Shown here: one piece after another, positions 1-8,468 of the stretch
Numbering within the stretch: the stretch's first letter is position 1
Layout: the number at the start of each line of letters is the position of its first letter
Assembly: GCA_014728115.1 (NCBI GenBank)
Contig: WJME01000294.1
Location: 1 to 50,445, forward strand
Direction of reading: 5' to 3'
Source of the DNA: Candidatus Zhuqueibacterota bacterium
GTDB taxonomy: Bacteria > Zhuqueibacterota > Zhuqueibacteria > Residuimicrobiales > Oceaniaggregativiventaceae
Length of the DNA stretch: 50,445 nucleotides
The notes under the pieces: model-generated
Databases searched by the model: none
The model's input: only the letters and a program-made list of their open reading frames with translations
Told to the model about the DNA's origin: nothing
Position numbers and translations under genes: made by a program

Positions 1-764
1 AACAGTTTTTCGACCTGATCTTGATTCAGATCGATAATATTTAATAAATATTGGTATTACAATACCAAAATCATAAGATCATCAGGCTCCTTACAGAGAG
101 CCAGCGGAATTTTATGCCTTATTAACTCGAAACTCTAGTATAAATAAAACAATTTGATAATCAATTCCTATCATTTTTTGTGTCCATAGTACTCTTGTCC
201 AAAATAGATTTTATCTAATCTGAAGGATAACCGCAGTGGAAATGAGAGCTAGAACTTTATTCTCACTCGATAAAAACAGGTATGAACAGTTTACACCAAA
301 GCAAGCAAAAACAAAGAATAGAATTTTTTTGGGGGGGAAATTTTTGGTTGCAATGAATTGATGGTGCGATACCTCTATTTTTTTCAGAGTTTCTCGCCGT
401 GATCTCTGCTCTGTGGGAATGCTATTGACCCGTTTTAGAAAAGATTTTCAAGGACTTTTTCGTCTTTTCAGTTTAGAACTCTTATTTTGCTGATTATTTG
501 GGACAGCAGAGGTCCATAATGGCATTATAATTGCCTGTTTGCCACTTGGAACAGACTAGAATACTTTAGAGGCCAATACTAGTCAATTAAAAAACAAACT
601 CTTAACTGTGATTTAGCGCATTCCCCGGTTCAGCGAATTGTCACAAAATACAACCGGTTGTCATTCAAAGAGGCCATATCTTTGCAGACCATTTTCAGTG
701 ACAAGAGTTTTAATCCAGGGAATGGTAAATCTCTAGTTTCTCACTATCGATGCAGGAGGGGCGC
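1..764. other. Left-edge region without a recognisable gene
   Basis: No convincing coding sequence is visible on either strand. An 8-bp palindrome (TTGGTATT, two bases, AATACCAA) lies at 51-68 and could form a hairpin. The rest is AT-rich with homopolymer runs, including G8 near 331-338. Around 400-560 on the plus strand a stretch reads weakly like degraded coding sequence interrupted by stops, but no family is recognisable. The next gene starts at 765. Confidence 0.5.
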
Positions 765-1784
765 TTGCATACCGGGTTATCTATCATCCTATACTTGTCA
801 AATCCTTTACAGCAGATGAATGACATCACCGAATTGATGGCCGAGCAACGTCTCGATTCAGATATTGAAACTGAATTATTATTGGTTGCTCGCCATTGGG
901 AACAAAACACCTGTAAAGCAATTCTTGCCAACTGTTTTCTCCCCAGAGTCGAGATTCGCTTTATTACCGAATTCAGATCGTCCCAGGCATTTGCCCGAGA
1001 AAGCGGCATTCGCTCTGCGCGATATGAATTGATTTGTTTGCTTCGAACAGATTCACCTATACCTGAGGATGCTCTTCAAAAAGGTTATTCTGTCATGGCC
1101 CAGGATCTAAACCTCGGAGCCTATGCAACGAAACTGCAATTGAATAATGAACCTTTCCGATTAACACCCGTATGTGTCTCGTCTCCAGGAGAAAGAACCG
1201 ACACCCAGTTCGATGATTCCGATGTTTCCATTTTGAATATTATTTTGATCAGAAAAGCAGCCTGGTTTGAAATATATGAAAACGGATTCTTTTTGCATCT
1301 CGCCCATATCGATCATTCTATTCTTGAAGATCGTGAGCTATGCTCCGGGATCAAGCTCTGTGGTTGGAAAGTGAGATTCGACACACAACTGTTGACCCAA
1401 CAATCCGCAGAATATCAACGATTGTACAAAAAATATTTAAAATGCTATCATCTCGAAGGCAAAGCAGACCCGATTCTGGAATGCTATCATTTTCATAAAT
1501 CAGCATTAGAATATTCCGAGATCTGGTGGGAAAAGTTTTCTCTAATGAGCCGAAATTTATTTCTAGCTGTCAGATCCTTGATCAAGATTAAAAATTTTAA
1601 TCCGATGACTTGGTTTATCTTTCGTCGTCGCCTGACAGCTTTGATTACACTCTGTAAATTATATCCTTCCTATACATGGCATTCACATCAAATCAGACTT
1701 TTTATGCTAAGAGCAAGAGCCTCTGATATGCGAAAGGAAAGCTCAAAGACCATTTTCGATCCTTATCTGCCTTTGCAAACATGA
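765..1784 (+). CDS. Divergent GT-A-fold (family 2-like) glycosyltransferase
   Basis: About 339 residues. The N-terminus (LSIILYLSNP) has the first beta-strand pattern of family 2 glycosyltransferases, and residues near 75-100 (FARESGIRSARYELICLLR) match the 'A-R-N-x-G-x-x-x-A-x-G-x-Y-x-x-x-L-D' block that precedes the DXD motif. The aspartates are largely missing (LLRTDSP), so catalysis is uncertain. The C-terminal third is basic and rich in aromatic residues, as in membrane-associated transferases. An ATG exists at 750, but AGGAGG at 754-759 lies five bases before an in-frame TTG at 765, and TTG gives the expected family N-terminus. The gene runs toward purC with a gap of about 80 bases. Inferred role: cell-surface glycan or LPS assembly; a degenerate or non-catalytic member is possible. 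Confidence 0.5.
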   Translation: MHTGLSIILYLSNPLQQMNDITELMAEQRLDSDIETELLLVARHWEQNTCKAILANCFLPRVEIRFITEFRSSQAFARESGIRSARYELICLLRTDSPIPEDALQKGYSVMAQDLNLGAYATKLQLNNEPFRLTPVCVSSPGERTDTQFDDSDVSILNIILIRKAAWFEIYENGFFLHLAHIDHSILEDRELCSGIKLCGWKVRFDTQLLTQQSAEYQRLYKKYLKCYHLEGKADPILECYHFHKSALEYSEIWWEKFSLMSRNLFLAVRSLIKIKNFNPMTWFIFRRRLTALITLCKLYPSYTWHSHQIRLFMLRARASDMRKESSKTIFDPYLPLQT

Positions 1785-1867
1785 AAAAATAGCCTTGAAT
1801 GCACCATTTTATTGAATATTTACCAGAGAATTCTTATTTTGGTATAAACAACGTTCATGGAGGTGTA

Positions 1868-2665
1868 ATGAAGGTAGACGATAATTTACAGAATCCCATC
1901 GCCGAAGGTAAAACCAAAATAATTTACCCTAATCCCGATGATGATAAAACCGTTTTTATGGTTTTTAAAGACGACATCACTGCAGGCGATGGCGCTAAAC
2001 ACGATGTAATCGAGGGGAAAGCTGTCGTAGATTGGCAGACCAACAGAGATATTTTTAATTATCTCAACCGTTGCGGATTTCGTACCCATTATGTGGATAC
2101 TGTTGAAGAAAAAGTCGCTTTGGTCAAAAAATTGGATCATAAAATCGATCTCGAGGTGGTTACGCGCCGCATCGCTGCAGGATCCATTCTCAAATGGGGG
2201 CGTATAACCGAGGGACAGCGTTTTGATCCGGTGATTACGCAGTTTCATTACAAGGATGATCCCCTGCATGATCCCATGCTGGATGAGGGGTATATCGAAT
2301 ATATAATCAAAGCGAAAAATGCCATAGAATTTCAGCAAATGCGTGAAATGAACGCTGAAATCTTTCTGGCGTTGGAAAAAGCGTTCGCAGCTTTTAAAGT
2401 GCAATTGATCGATATGAAGCTGGAATATGGCCTTATCGATGGCCAGGTGACCCTTATCGATGAAATATCCGGGGGATCCTTTCGACTCTGGCCATATGCC
2501 AAGGATAAGGTCAATCTCGAACAAGAAAATGTTCTCAGTGAACTCGACCCGTCCGGCAGATTGGACAAGGATACCTATCGCATGGGAGAAGAGTCGAATA
2601 AAGTTCTGGCAAAATTCCACCAGATCGCCCGAATTACGGAAAGATTCGATGAACTCGATGTCTGA
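1868..2665 (+). CDS. purC: Phosphoribosylaminoimidazole-succinocarboxamide synthase (SAICAR synthetase)
   Basis: Joins CAIR and L-aspartate with ATP to form SAICAR in de novo purine synthesis; cytosolic. The 265-residue length is slightly above the usual 235-250. Family motifs are clear: EGKTKIIY near residue 14, FKDDITAGDGAKHD, the RRIAAGSILKWG block and the LIDEISGGSFRLWP block with acidic metal and ATP contacts. The frame is open 23 codons upstream to 1799, but GGAGGTG at 1859-1865 just ahead of ATG 1868 and the MKVDDNLQNPIAEGKTK start favour 1868. No other purine genes are visible nearby. The weak inverted repeat ACCCC/GGGGT at 2672-2700 or the stronger hairpin at 2767-2816 may end the transcript. 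Confidence 0.95.
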   Translation: MKVDDNLQNPIAEGKTKIIYPNPDDDKTVFMVFKDDITAGDGAKHDVIEGKAVVDWQTNRDIFNYLNRCGFRTHYVDTVEEKVALVKKLDHKIDLEVVTRRIAAGSILKWGRITEGQRFDPVITQFHYKDDPLHDPMLDEGYIEYIIKAKNAIEFQQMREMNAEIFLALEKAFAAFKVQLIDMKLEYGLIDGQVTLIDEISGGSFRLWPYAKDKVNLEQENVLSELDPSGRLDKDTYRMGEESNKVLAKFHQIARITERFDELDV

Positions 2666-2685
2666 GTCTGTACCCCGATGTGTTA

Positions 2686-2868
2686 CTATTGGATAGGGGT
2701 TTGGTTGTTTTGATCATCTTTGATGTAGAGTTTACCATCCATCATCAAACAACAAAAATATATACCTGCAGGCAGGGATTCATTTTTCCACTGGATCTGA
2801 TGTATCCCTGCCTGCATTTGTGTGTCGAACAAGATTGCTATTTTTGAATATATAACACTCTTGGCCAT
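2686..2868 (-). pseudogene. Remnant of a FlgD-Ig-like / secretion-system C-terminal sorting tail
   Basis: A 60-codon open stretch whose middle (QMQAGIHQIQW, then LPAGIYFCCL) follows the end of FlgD-Ig-like sorting tails, 'AG-x-H-x-V-x-W ... SGIYFYRL'. The window has an intact homologous tail at the end of the beta-helix protein (AGNHSVTW ... GSGIYYARI). Nothing upstream on this strand encodes a carrier protein, so this looks like the last piece of a deleted exported protein. It also contains a perfect 13-bp inverted repeat (2767-2779 / 2804-2816). An alternative is a chance open frame. Confidence 0.45.
2767..2816. repeat. Perfect 13-bp inverted repeat (hairpin) downstream of purC
   Basis: TGCAGGCAGGGAT at 2767-2779 is the exact reverse complement of 2804-2816, with a 24-base loop. 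It lies about 100 bases beyond the purC stop and inside the sorting-tail remnant. It may act as an RNA 3' end or processing hairpin for purC, but no clean U-run follows. Confidence 0.6.
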
Positions 2869-2925
2869 TAAAAATAAAATCTGTGTATAGAAATGCTCAT
2901 GAACAAAGATGATCCTGGCAGCAAA

Positions 2926-5166
2926 TTATTCGGGATATGAACAAATACGGGAATAGACCGGTATTCCATTCTTGAATTCTACCTGATATCCATCCGTTCC
3001 GTTAGATATTTTTAATTTTCCTTTTCCGACGGTGATATACGGACTTTGATATACCCTTCCTTCTGTAAAATGATCCCAATCGATTGGCTCGCCATCGAGG
3101 GTTGCCTGACAACGCAAACCAACAGAATTGTACTGCATGAGCAGATTATGACCAAACAGGGACCTGTACTGCAACAATCGCTGGCTTTTTAATTTGGATT
3201 TATCGAGTGTTGTTTTCTTTTTGATCATAGAGCCAAAGTTTGAGAGCGTGCCATATTGGTCTCGCTCTCCTGTTTCCACAATATAACCGGAAACGGTACC
3301 CGGAAAAACCAAAATGCTGTAATCCGTAAAGAATCTCGATGCTTGCTTGTCCATCTCGGCCGCAAGTTCCGGCCCGGGATGAATATTGAACGATTTCTCT
3401 GTCAGTGGAATCACAGCCAAAAATGTATTCCCGGCATCAAATAACCAGATTCCCCCCGATTGAACAGGCTGCAATGGGTTAGGATAGTAAAACCAGGACC
3501 CGGCAGTGCGCATACTGTTGTAAAAGAAATCATTCACTGATTTGGCAGAGTCGGATGCTGGCAAGATCATTGGCCCGAGCTCTGCCTGGCCATATTTCTG
3601 ACGGTGGCGAATTTCAAACCTGCTTTGTTGTTCACTGGCAGGAAGATGCCATAAATTCGGCCGGTTTGTTTTTGAATAGTTCGGCGCGATTGTGGTGTCT
3701 GGCGATTCGAGCTTTTTCGTCGGTGCAGTGATTAACATCAGGGTGCCTTTGGACTGCAATGTTTGTGTATAAGGGCTATGACCGGACGTACTTTTACGCA
3801 TCGGATGTCCGCCGCTAAAACAGAGCGGACCTCCATCACTTCTTGCCACCACAGACCAGACCATCTGTTGATTGGGATTGTCGACAATGGTCATCTGAAT
3901 ATTGCCCATAGCATATGAACGGGAAGCATAAAACGTCTCTGCAAATGCATGGGCATAGTCCATATGATAGAATGGACGACTCATTTTTGCTTCAAAGGGC
4001 AGGGGAATATCTTTACGTACAATATCCCAAATAATTTTGTTCGGTCGATATGTGGTCGTTGCTTGTTGTATAGAGGCAACGGCTTTGCTCATATCCCTGC
4101 TGGTATCATTAAAATAACCCCAAAGCATGATTTCCATTTCACCGGGATCGTGACCTGTCAGATAGCCCCGCTTCTGAGCCCCGGCAATCGCGCCGTTGAC
4201 CACTTTGAGTCCATATGTACTAAAATAATAATCAAGTGCAAATTTGGCCAGCTGCTTTATTTCCGCATCGGTTGAAAAATCATACAGGTTCATAAAGGCT
4301 TCAATGGTATGCGGATAATAGACCTGTGAATCATATTCTCCGTTTCCCGTTAAAAGTAATTGTTCAAGATATTCTCGTAACATGTTTACCACTAATGATT
4401 TGGCGGCACTTGCAGTATATCCTGATATTTTTTCAGTATCCGGAAAGAGCTGACTGTAGACCAGGGCGCTGGTGCGCCACATGGTTTTGTGATTCTCTGT
4501 TCCGCCATCTTTTGGATTGCCTCCCAACAACTCGCCTTGTTCACCAACGAGATTATGGGCATTTGACAAGGGGAGCAATTCTCTTGCACCATCAGACGGG
4601 CGCCTGGATTCAGTATAAACCCCGACCCACTTTTGAAACTCTTTATTCCATTCCTCGCCCATGATTTCATGTAACAGAGGGTAAAACCGTGCCCAGTTTT
4701 TGCATGCAAAATGGTACTGCTGTCTCAAGTTTCCAGGAATACTCAGAAACGCTCTTGCCTTTGAATCCGATGGATTCAACAGAAGAGCCGCAGTGGCCGG
4801 AGGGAGATCGTACTTTAGGGGATCACCCCCAAACGCAATGATTTCTCCGTGCTTGTTACGCGCCTTTGGGCCAAAATAACCTGTGGGTCCTTGAATGTAT
4901 GCTCTGCCAGTGTAGGGAGAAATGATCGTTTCGCCTTCCAATGCCCAGGATCGGACAGGTAATCCGGTATCCGGGCATTCAGATTCTGCTTTGGATCTCT
5001 CCCCATATCCCTTTTCTGATATGCGCACCAGCATGGGAGCCATTCTTTGTGAAAATCCTGATTCATCCGGGTAGGTCTGTTTGTCCCATGGAGATTGTGC
5101 TGTTACAGATTGTAAATATGCAAATAACCAAATTAGAATAACAAAGTGATGTGTTCGTATCATCAT
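2926..5166 (-). CDS. Large secreted protein, candidate polysaccharide lyase or hydrolase of unknown family
   Basis: 746 residues with an N-terminal signal peptide (hydrophobic 8-20, cleavage likely after VTAQ). I do not recognise a named family with certainty. Residues about 120-400 are helical with regular Trp/Tyr-rich segments and contain GGTENHKTMWRTSALVYS near 221-238, an Asn-His pair resembling catalytic sites of (alpha/alpha)-toroid polysaccharide lyases. The part from about 430 onward is beta-rich with a heparinase/PL8-like flavour (SDGGPLCFSGGH). The start is ATG-ATG at 5166, directly after the stop of the HXXEE-like remnant, with no strong ribosome-binding site. Its neighbours are not glycan genes, so the substrate is unknown; a role in extracellular polysaccharide breakdown is inference. 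Confidence 0.55.
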   Translation of the reverse strand: MMIRTHHFVILIWLFAYLQSVTAQSPWDKQTYPDESGFSQRMAPMLVRISEKGYGERSKAESECPDTGLPVRSWALEGETIISPYTGRAYIQGPTGYFGPKARNKHGEIIAFGGDPLKYDLPPATAALLLNPSDSKARAFLSIPGNLRQQYHFACKNWARFYPLLHEIMGEEWNKEFQKWVGVYTESRRPSDGARELLPLSNAHNLVGEQGELLGGNPKDGGTENHKTMWRTSALVYSQLFPDTEKISGYTASAAKSLVVNMLREYLEQLLLTGNGEYDSQVYYPHTIEAFMNLYDFSTDAEIKQLAKFALDYYFSTYGLKVVNGAIAGAQKRGYLTGHDPGEMEIMLWGYFNDTSRDMSKAVASIQQATTTYRPNKIIWDIVRKDIPLPFEAKMSRPFYHMDYAHAFAETFYASRSYAMGNIQMTIVDNPNQQMVWSVVARSDGGPLCFSGGHPMRKSTSGHSPYTQTLQSKGTLMLITAPTKKLESPDTTIAPNYSKTNRPNLWHLPASEQQSRFEIRHRQKYGQAELGPMILPASDSAKSVNDFFYNSMRTAGSWFYYPNPLQPVQSGGIWLFDAGNTFLAVIPLTEKSFNIHPGPELAAEMDKQASRFFTDYSILVFPGTVSGYIVETGERDQYGTLSNFGSMIKKKTTLDKSKLKSQRLLQYRSLFGHNLLMQYNSVGLRCQATLDGEPIDWDHFTEGRVYQSPYITVGKGKLKISNGTDGYQVEFKNGIPVYSRICSYPE

Positions 5167-5402
5167 TTACTTTCGATTTTTTTTGATTGAATTTTTGATA
5201 CTTTTCAGATAGATCATAAACAGGTTAGTGTTTTCACAACAATACAGAATATAAATCAAAAATCCGGAGAAAATGATCAAAAACGGAGCACTCTATCCAC
5301 CTGGAAAATACCCTGTTTTCTGATCACTATTAATGTATGACCCAGTCCATTGATGAACATGATGATTCCAAAAATCCATAAAAAAATCGTGGCAACTTTT
5401 AT
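5167..5402 (-). pseudogene. C-terminal remnant of an HXXEE-like membrane protein
   Basis: Reading the minus strand from 5402, one frame encodes a membrane segment then NGLGH (WIFGIIMFINGLGHTLIVIRK). Near 5310 the similarity moves to another frame: TGYFPGG, a stop, then SAPFLIIFSGFLIYIL and a basic tail ending at TAA 5167-5169. The order 'hydrophobic helix, N-x-x-x-H, short loop, Y-x-PG, hydrophobic helix' is that of the C-terminal half of HXXEE-domain membrane proteins. The HXXEE half is absent. The fragment therefore carries a 5' truncation, a frameshift and a nonsense codon, and abuts the start of the 746-residue gene. Confidence 0.5.
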
Positions 5403-5563
5403 TTATAACTGGCCAAATATAGTATAGTAAAAGAAAACATATAAAGTAAAACAATCTCTTGATTGTCTGACTATTGCTTTGTCATAAATCTGCTAATAAA
5501 CCTTGGCCCTCAAAAACCCAATGGTATTGGCGATTTGTGTGATCCCTAAAAGAAATGAAATTC

Positions 5564-6391
5564 TCAAGGCCAACAGAAAGGAATGGTTTTTAAAGGGAAA
5601 AAAATCAAATGAACATAAAAGGAGGGAGGTTCGACCTTAAATTGCGTATCATTCCGAAGTGAACGTTTTTCATGAAAGAGTTTGGCTCGAAATCCATATT
5701 TAAAATGTTGAGTGAAGAAATGTATAAAGTTCATCTGATGCCAGTGGCATATGATAATATCGGGTGCATAATAGATTTCGTATCCCGCATATTTTACACG
5801 ATCACAAAAATCACGGTCCTCGGCTGCGGCATCGGTAAAATCTGTATCAAATCCATTCAAAGCCTTAAACATGGCTTTGGGTATGATCATATTATTTGAG
5901 GTGATAAATTCTGAATTTTGATATTCTCTGTTGTAATAGGTATATAAATAATCGATCAAATCCTGGCTGGCTTGTGCATAAATATTCTCAGGGATACAAT
6001 TGACGGTTTTCCCGCCTATGAGCCGATCGGGTCTGATTCTGTTTTTGGCAAATTTTACCCAATCTGACGACAAGCTGCAATCGTCATCGAGAAATACCAG
6101 ATATTTTCCATGGCTGAGTCTTGCGCCGTTGTTTCTGGCTCTTGCTGGCCTCTGATTCTTCTGGTATCGGTAAATAATCAGTATTTGATCTGTGTACTTT
6201 GTGATAATGTCGTTATATATGTCTGTACCCCCATCATTGACGACAATGAGTTCAATCTTTTCCTCTTGCTCTTTCTGTTCGGCAATGGATTGTAATGCAC
6301 GATTCAAGGCGAACGGACGATTAAAAGTAGGTATGATAAATGAAAACAAAAAATTCTTGCCGTGTTTCACTTTCGGCTGCTGCTCAGACAT
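5564..6391 (-). CDS. Family 2 glycosyltransferase, frameshifted near the 3' end
   Basis: GT-A enzyme transferring a sugar from a nucleotide donor, presumably for LPS or capsule. Residues 16-25 are SFIIPTFNRP; VVNDGG near 53, ARARNNGARLSHGKYLVFLDDDC at about 83-105 (DDD metal site), GGFDTDF-type acceptor region and the AAAEDRDFCDR catalytic block are all present. The protein stops with FPLKTIPFCWP*. Shifting by one base at about 5576 gives 27 more codons (LLALRISFLLGITQIANTIG, FLRAKVY) ending at TAG 5493-5495, exactly the hydrophobic C-terminal helix usual in this family. A one-base loss in a T/C run, real or a sequencing error, is likely; the intact gene would be 5493-6391. The start overlaps the upstream oxidoreductase gene by 8 bases, indicating translational coupling. 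Confidence 0.85.
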   Translation of the reverse strand: MSEQQPKVKHGKNFLFSFIIPTFNRPFALNRALQSIAEQKEQEEKIELIVVNDGGTDIYNDIITKYTDQILIIYRYQKNQRPARARNNGARLSHGKYLVFLDDDCSLSSDWVKFAKNRIRPDRLIGGKTVNCIPENIYAQASQDLIDYLYTYYNREYQNSEFITSNNMIIPKAMFKALNGFDTDFTDAAAEDRDFCDRVKYAGYEIYYAPDIIICHWHQMNFIHFFTQHFKYGFRAKLFHEKRSLRNDTQFKVEPPSFYVHLIFFPLKTIPFCWP

Positions 6392-7445
6392 TTATATGTA
6401 CACCCTCTTTACGTTTAAAGGCCTCTATGGCTGCCAAAGCAGTGGCGATCGCTAATTTGCCATCCTCGAGTGTACATTCCGGTGCGTTGTCATCGCGAAT
6501 ACAATCAGCAAAGTGGCTCCAAATATTATAAAAAGTTGCCTGAAAATCTCCTCCGCGTCTCAATATGGGGAGTGCTTGGGTAAACATCTTTAGGGTCTGG
6601 GGTATTTTTTTAATGCGATCAGGAATGCTGCCCGGATATTGGGACGAGGAGAAAAAGTCCAGGCCATCAAAGCGATACATATTGATATAGAGCCGTCCTT
6701 TTTCACCATAGATTTCGACTTCGCTGTTCGGACTCGTCCTGAAGGTATTAAATGCACTGCCCAGAACACCATTCTCGTGAATAGCGGCGATGACGCTCGA
6801 TTCGTCCTCATAAAATTGATCCGAGGTGTGCAGGGCCTTGATTTCTTTGACTCTGTCATTGAGAAAATAATTCCACAGATCAAAATGGTGCACGCTCTCG
6901 TTAAAGGTTACCCCTCCTCCAGCATCGAGAATCCGGTGCCAATCCGGCGCATATTGACCCTCGCGAAAATGGGTGTACACACTGCGAATCGCTTTGATTT
7001 TTCCCAGTTTGTTCAAAGACATTTCCTTTTTCGCCAATTTGATCAGCCTGTGCCACCGAAGATTAAAACACAGCAAAACCTTTGCATCACTGGATTTGCT
7101 GCTGCTGATTAACCGATCGCAGTCTTGAACAGAGAGTGCCAGAGGCTTTTCCATAAAGATATGTTTATTCGCCTCGAGGGCAGCAAGACCAATTTCAACG
7201 TGGGATGAGGTGGGAGTCAAAATGCCCACAGCATCGATTTCAGGATCATTTAAGAGGTGCTGATAATCGGTACTTTGCTTGGGAACATTGTATTTGCTTG
7301 CAAAAGATCTGACCCGATCCTCTTGTGTGTCCGCTGCAGCGACAATCTCTATTTCAGGGATCAGATTTAATGCCGGAACATGTCGTTCATGTGAAACTTT
7401 GCCACACCCGATAATTCCCAATTTGATTTTGTCTTTTTTTTGCAT
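6384..7445 (-). CDS. Gfo/Idh/MocA-family NAD(P)-dependent oxidoreductase
   Basis: 353 residues. The N-terminal Rossmann domain has GIIGCGKVSHERHVPAL (residues 9-25). EKPLALSVQDCD near 99-110 is the family's EKP block with the active-site lysine. GGGVTFNESVHHFDLWNYF (about 175-193) supplies the conserved His of the C-terminal alpha/beta domain. Members oxidise or epimerise sugars and sugar nucleotides; here the overlap with a glycosyltransferase and the nearby radical SAM gene suggest nucleotide-sugar or LPS sugar modification. It is cytosolic. The exact substrate cannot be told from sequence alone. Confidence 0.9.
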   Translation of the reverse strand: MQKKDKIKLGIIGCGKVSHERHVPALNLIPEIEIVAAADTQEDRVRSFASKYNVPKQSTDYQHLLNDPEIDAVGILTPTSSHVEIGLAALEANKHIFMEKPLALSVQDCDRLISSSKSSDAKVLLCFNLRWHRLIKLAKKEMSLNKLGKIKAIRSVYTHFREGQYAPDWHRILDAGGGVTFNESVHHFDLWNYFLNDRVKEIKALHTSDQFYEDESSVIAAIHENGVLGSAFNTFRTSPNSEVEIYGEKGRLYINMYRFDGLDFFSSSQYPGSIPDRIKKIPQTLKMFTQALPILRRGGDFQATFYNIWSHFADCIRDDNAPECTLEDGKLAIATALAAIEAFKRKEGVHINV

Positions 7446-7490
7446 GATCAGCCTTTCTTTTTTGCTTCGGCAAGTGCTGAAAAGAACATA

Positions 7491-7751
7491 TCAGGAAAAC
7501 AGAGTTTCATAGTCGATATCTTTATTGATGTAATGAGCCTGGATACTCACATCGGTCGTCTCGCGATCCCTATAGGGACAGTTGCGACAAAAGCTGACCT
7601 CTTTATAGTTGTCGCGTATCTGCTGACGAACTGCTGCTGCCTGGGAACTGGTCCAGATGTCTTTGAATCGTAGAGAATCAGTCACCCGACCCATGGCGAG
7701 TTTGGCATTATAATCCTGTTCACAAGCAACAACAGTGCCGTCCGCAAACAC
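7491..7751 (-). CDS. SPASM-domain fragment of the broken radical SAM gene
   Basis: 86 codons in the same frame as the core fragment, beyond the amber codon at 7770-7772. It holds FADGTVVACEQDYNA and the SFCRNCPYRDRE cysteine group of a SPASM auxiliary Fe-S domain. The first start-like codon is a GTG at 7751. Independent translation is doubtful. Confidence 0.4.
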   Translation of the reverse strand: MFADGTVVACEQDYNAKLAMGRVTDSLRFKDIWTSSQAAAVRQQIRDNYKEVSFCRNCPYRDRETTDVSIQAHYINKDIDYETLFS

Positions 7752-7769
7752 GGTGGGAAACCAGAAAGG

Positions 7770-8468
7770 CTAGAGGCAATAATAGTCATCCCGTTCAACC
7801 CGCGTCTGATCTGCGTATTGATACGCGCACAGCGAACGGCTGTCTGGAATCAGATCTTTATGGATGGAATCGGGCGCATCAGTGTCGATGATGGACAGGG
7901 TGCGTATCGTGAGCAGATCAAAGTGGTGATCCCTGGCAAAATCAACCAGATCAGGCACTTGATGTTGGTTGTGCTTCATAACGATAAAGCGCATGTGGAG
8001 GACTGGCAAGTCCTGGTTTAACTCTTTTTTGAGCTCTGCTAGTTTTTTGACGCCCTCGAGAACCGGATCAAGAGTGGCACCTGAACGAAATTTGGTATTG
8101 GTTTCATCTGTCAGTCCATCGATGGCGACAATCAAAAAATCAGGGGGCTCGCTAATCAAGGCGTCGATCACTCGTTCTTTGTTCAAAAATTGTCCGTTGG
8201 TGGATAAAAACTTGATAAACGGATGTTTGCGCGATGCTTTCAGGATTCCTTTCAAGTCAGGATGTAAAAGAGGCTCACCCCAGGCCCACAAAGAGGCCGT
8301 TAAAAGAGAGGGGCCGACCTGATCGACCACGTTTTCGAACAACTCTACAGGCATGACTTGTTTTTTGCGGTCGATGGCATGAATACCGGTAGGACAAACC
8401 GGGCATTGCAGATTGCAATAATTAGCAATTTCAAATTGCATATGCAGAGGCATGCTCCAGGGTTTCAA
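7770..8468 (-). CDS. Radical SAM core fragment of the broken gene
   Basis: 232 codons encoding the SAM/4Fe-4S core: CNLQCPVCPTG (Cys-x3-Cys-x2-Cys cluster site), LWAWGEPLLHPD (the GGEP-like SAM-binding motif), and STNG. The frame opens at a TTG, but the first ATG in frame is 8453 (MPLHMQFE). It ends at the amber codon, so the SPASM auxiliary-cluster cysteines are lost. If translated alone it would be a truncated, probably inactive protein. Confidence 0.5.
   Translation of the reverse strand: MKPWSMPLHMQFEIANYCNLQCPVCPTGIHAIDRKKQVMPVELFENVVDQVGPSLLTASLWAWGEPLLHPDLKGILKASRKHPFIKFLSTNGQFLNKERVIDALISEPPDFLIVAIDGLTDETNTKFRSGATLDPVLEGVKKLAELKKELNQDLPVLHMRFIVMKHNQHQVPDLVDFARDHHFDLLTIRTLSIIDTDAPDSIHKDLIPDSRSLCAYQYADQTRVERDDYYCL

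Noticed and set aside
1886..2620. A 244-codon open frame on the minus strand opposite purC
   Set aside because: It is the antisense shadow of a well-supported gene and has no ribosome-binding site or recognisable domains.
7770..7772. TAG recoded as an amino acid (pyrrolysine or suppressor)
   Set aside because: Other genes in the window end normally with TAG, and the same gene has a second independent lesion.
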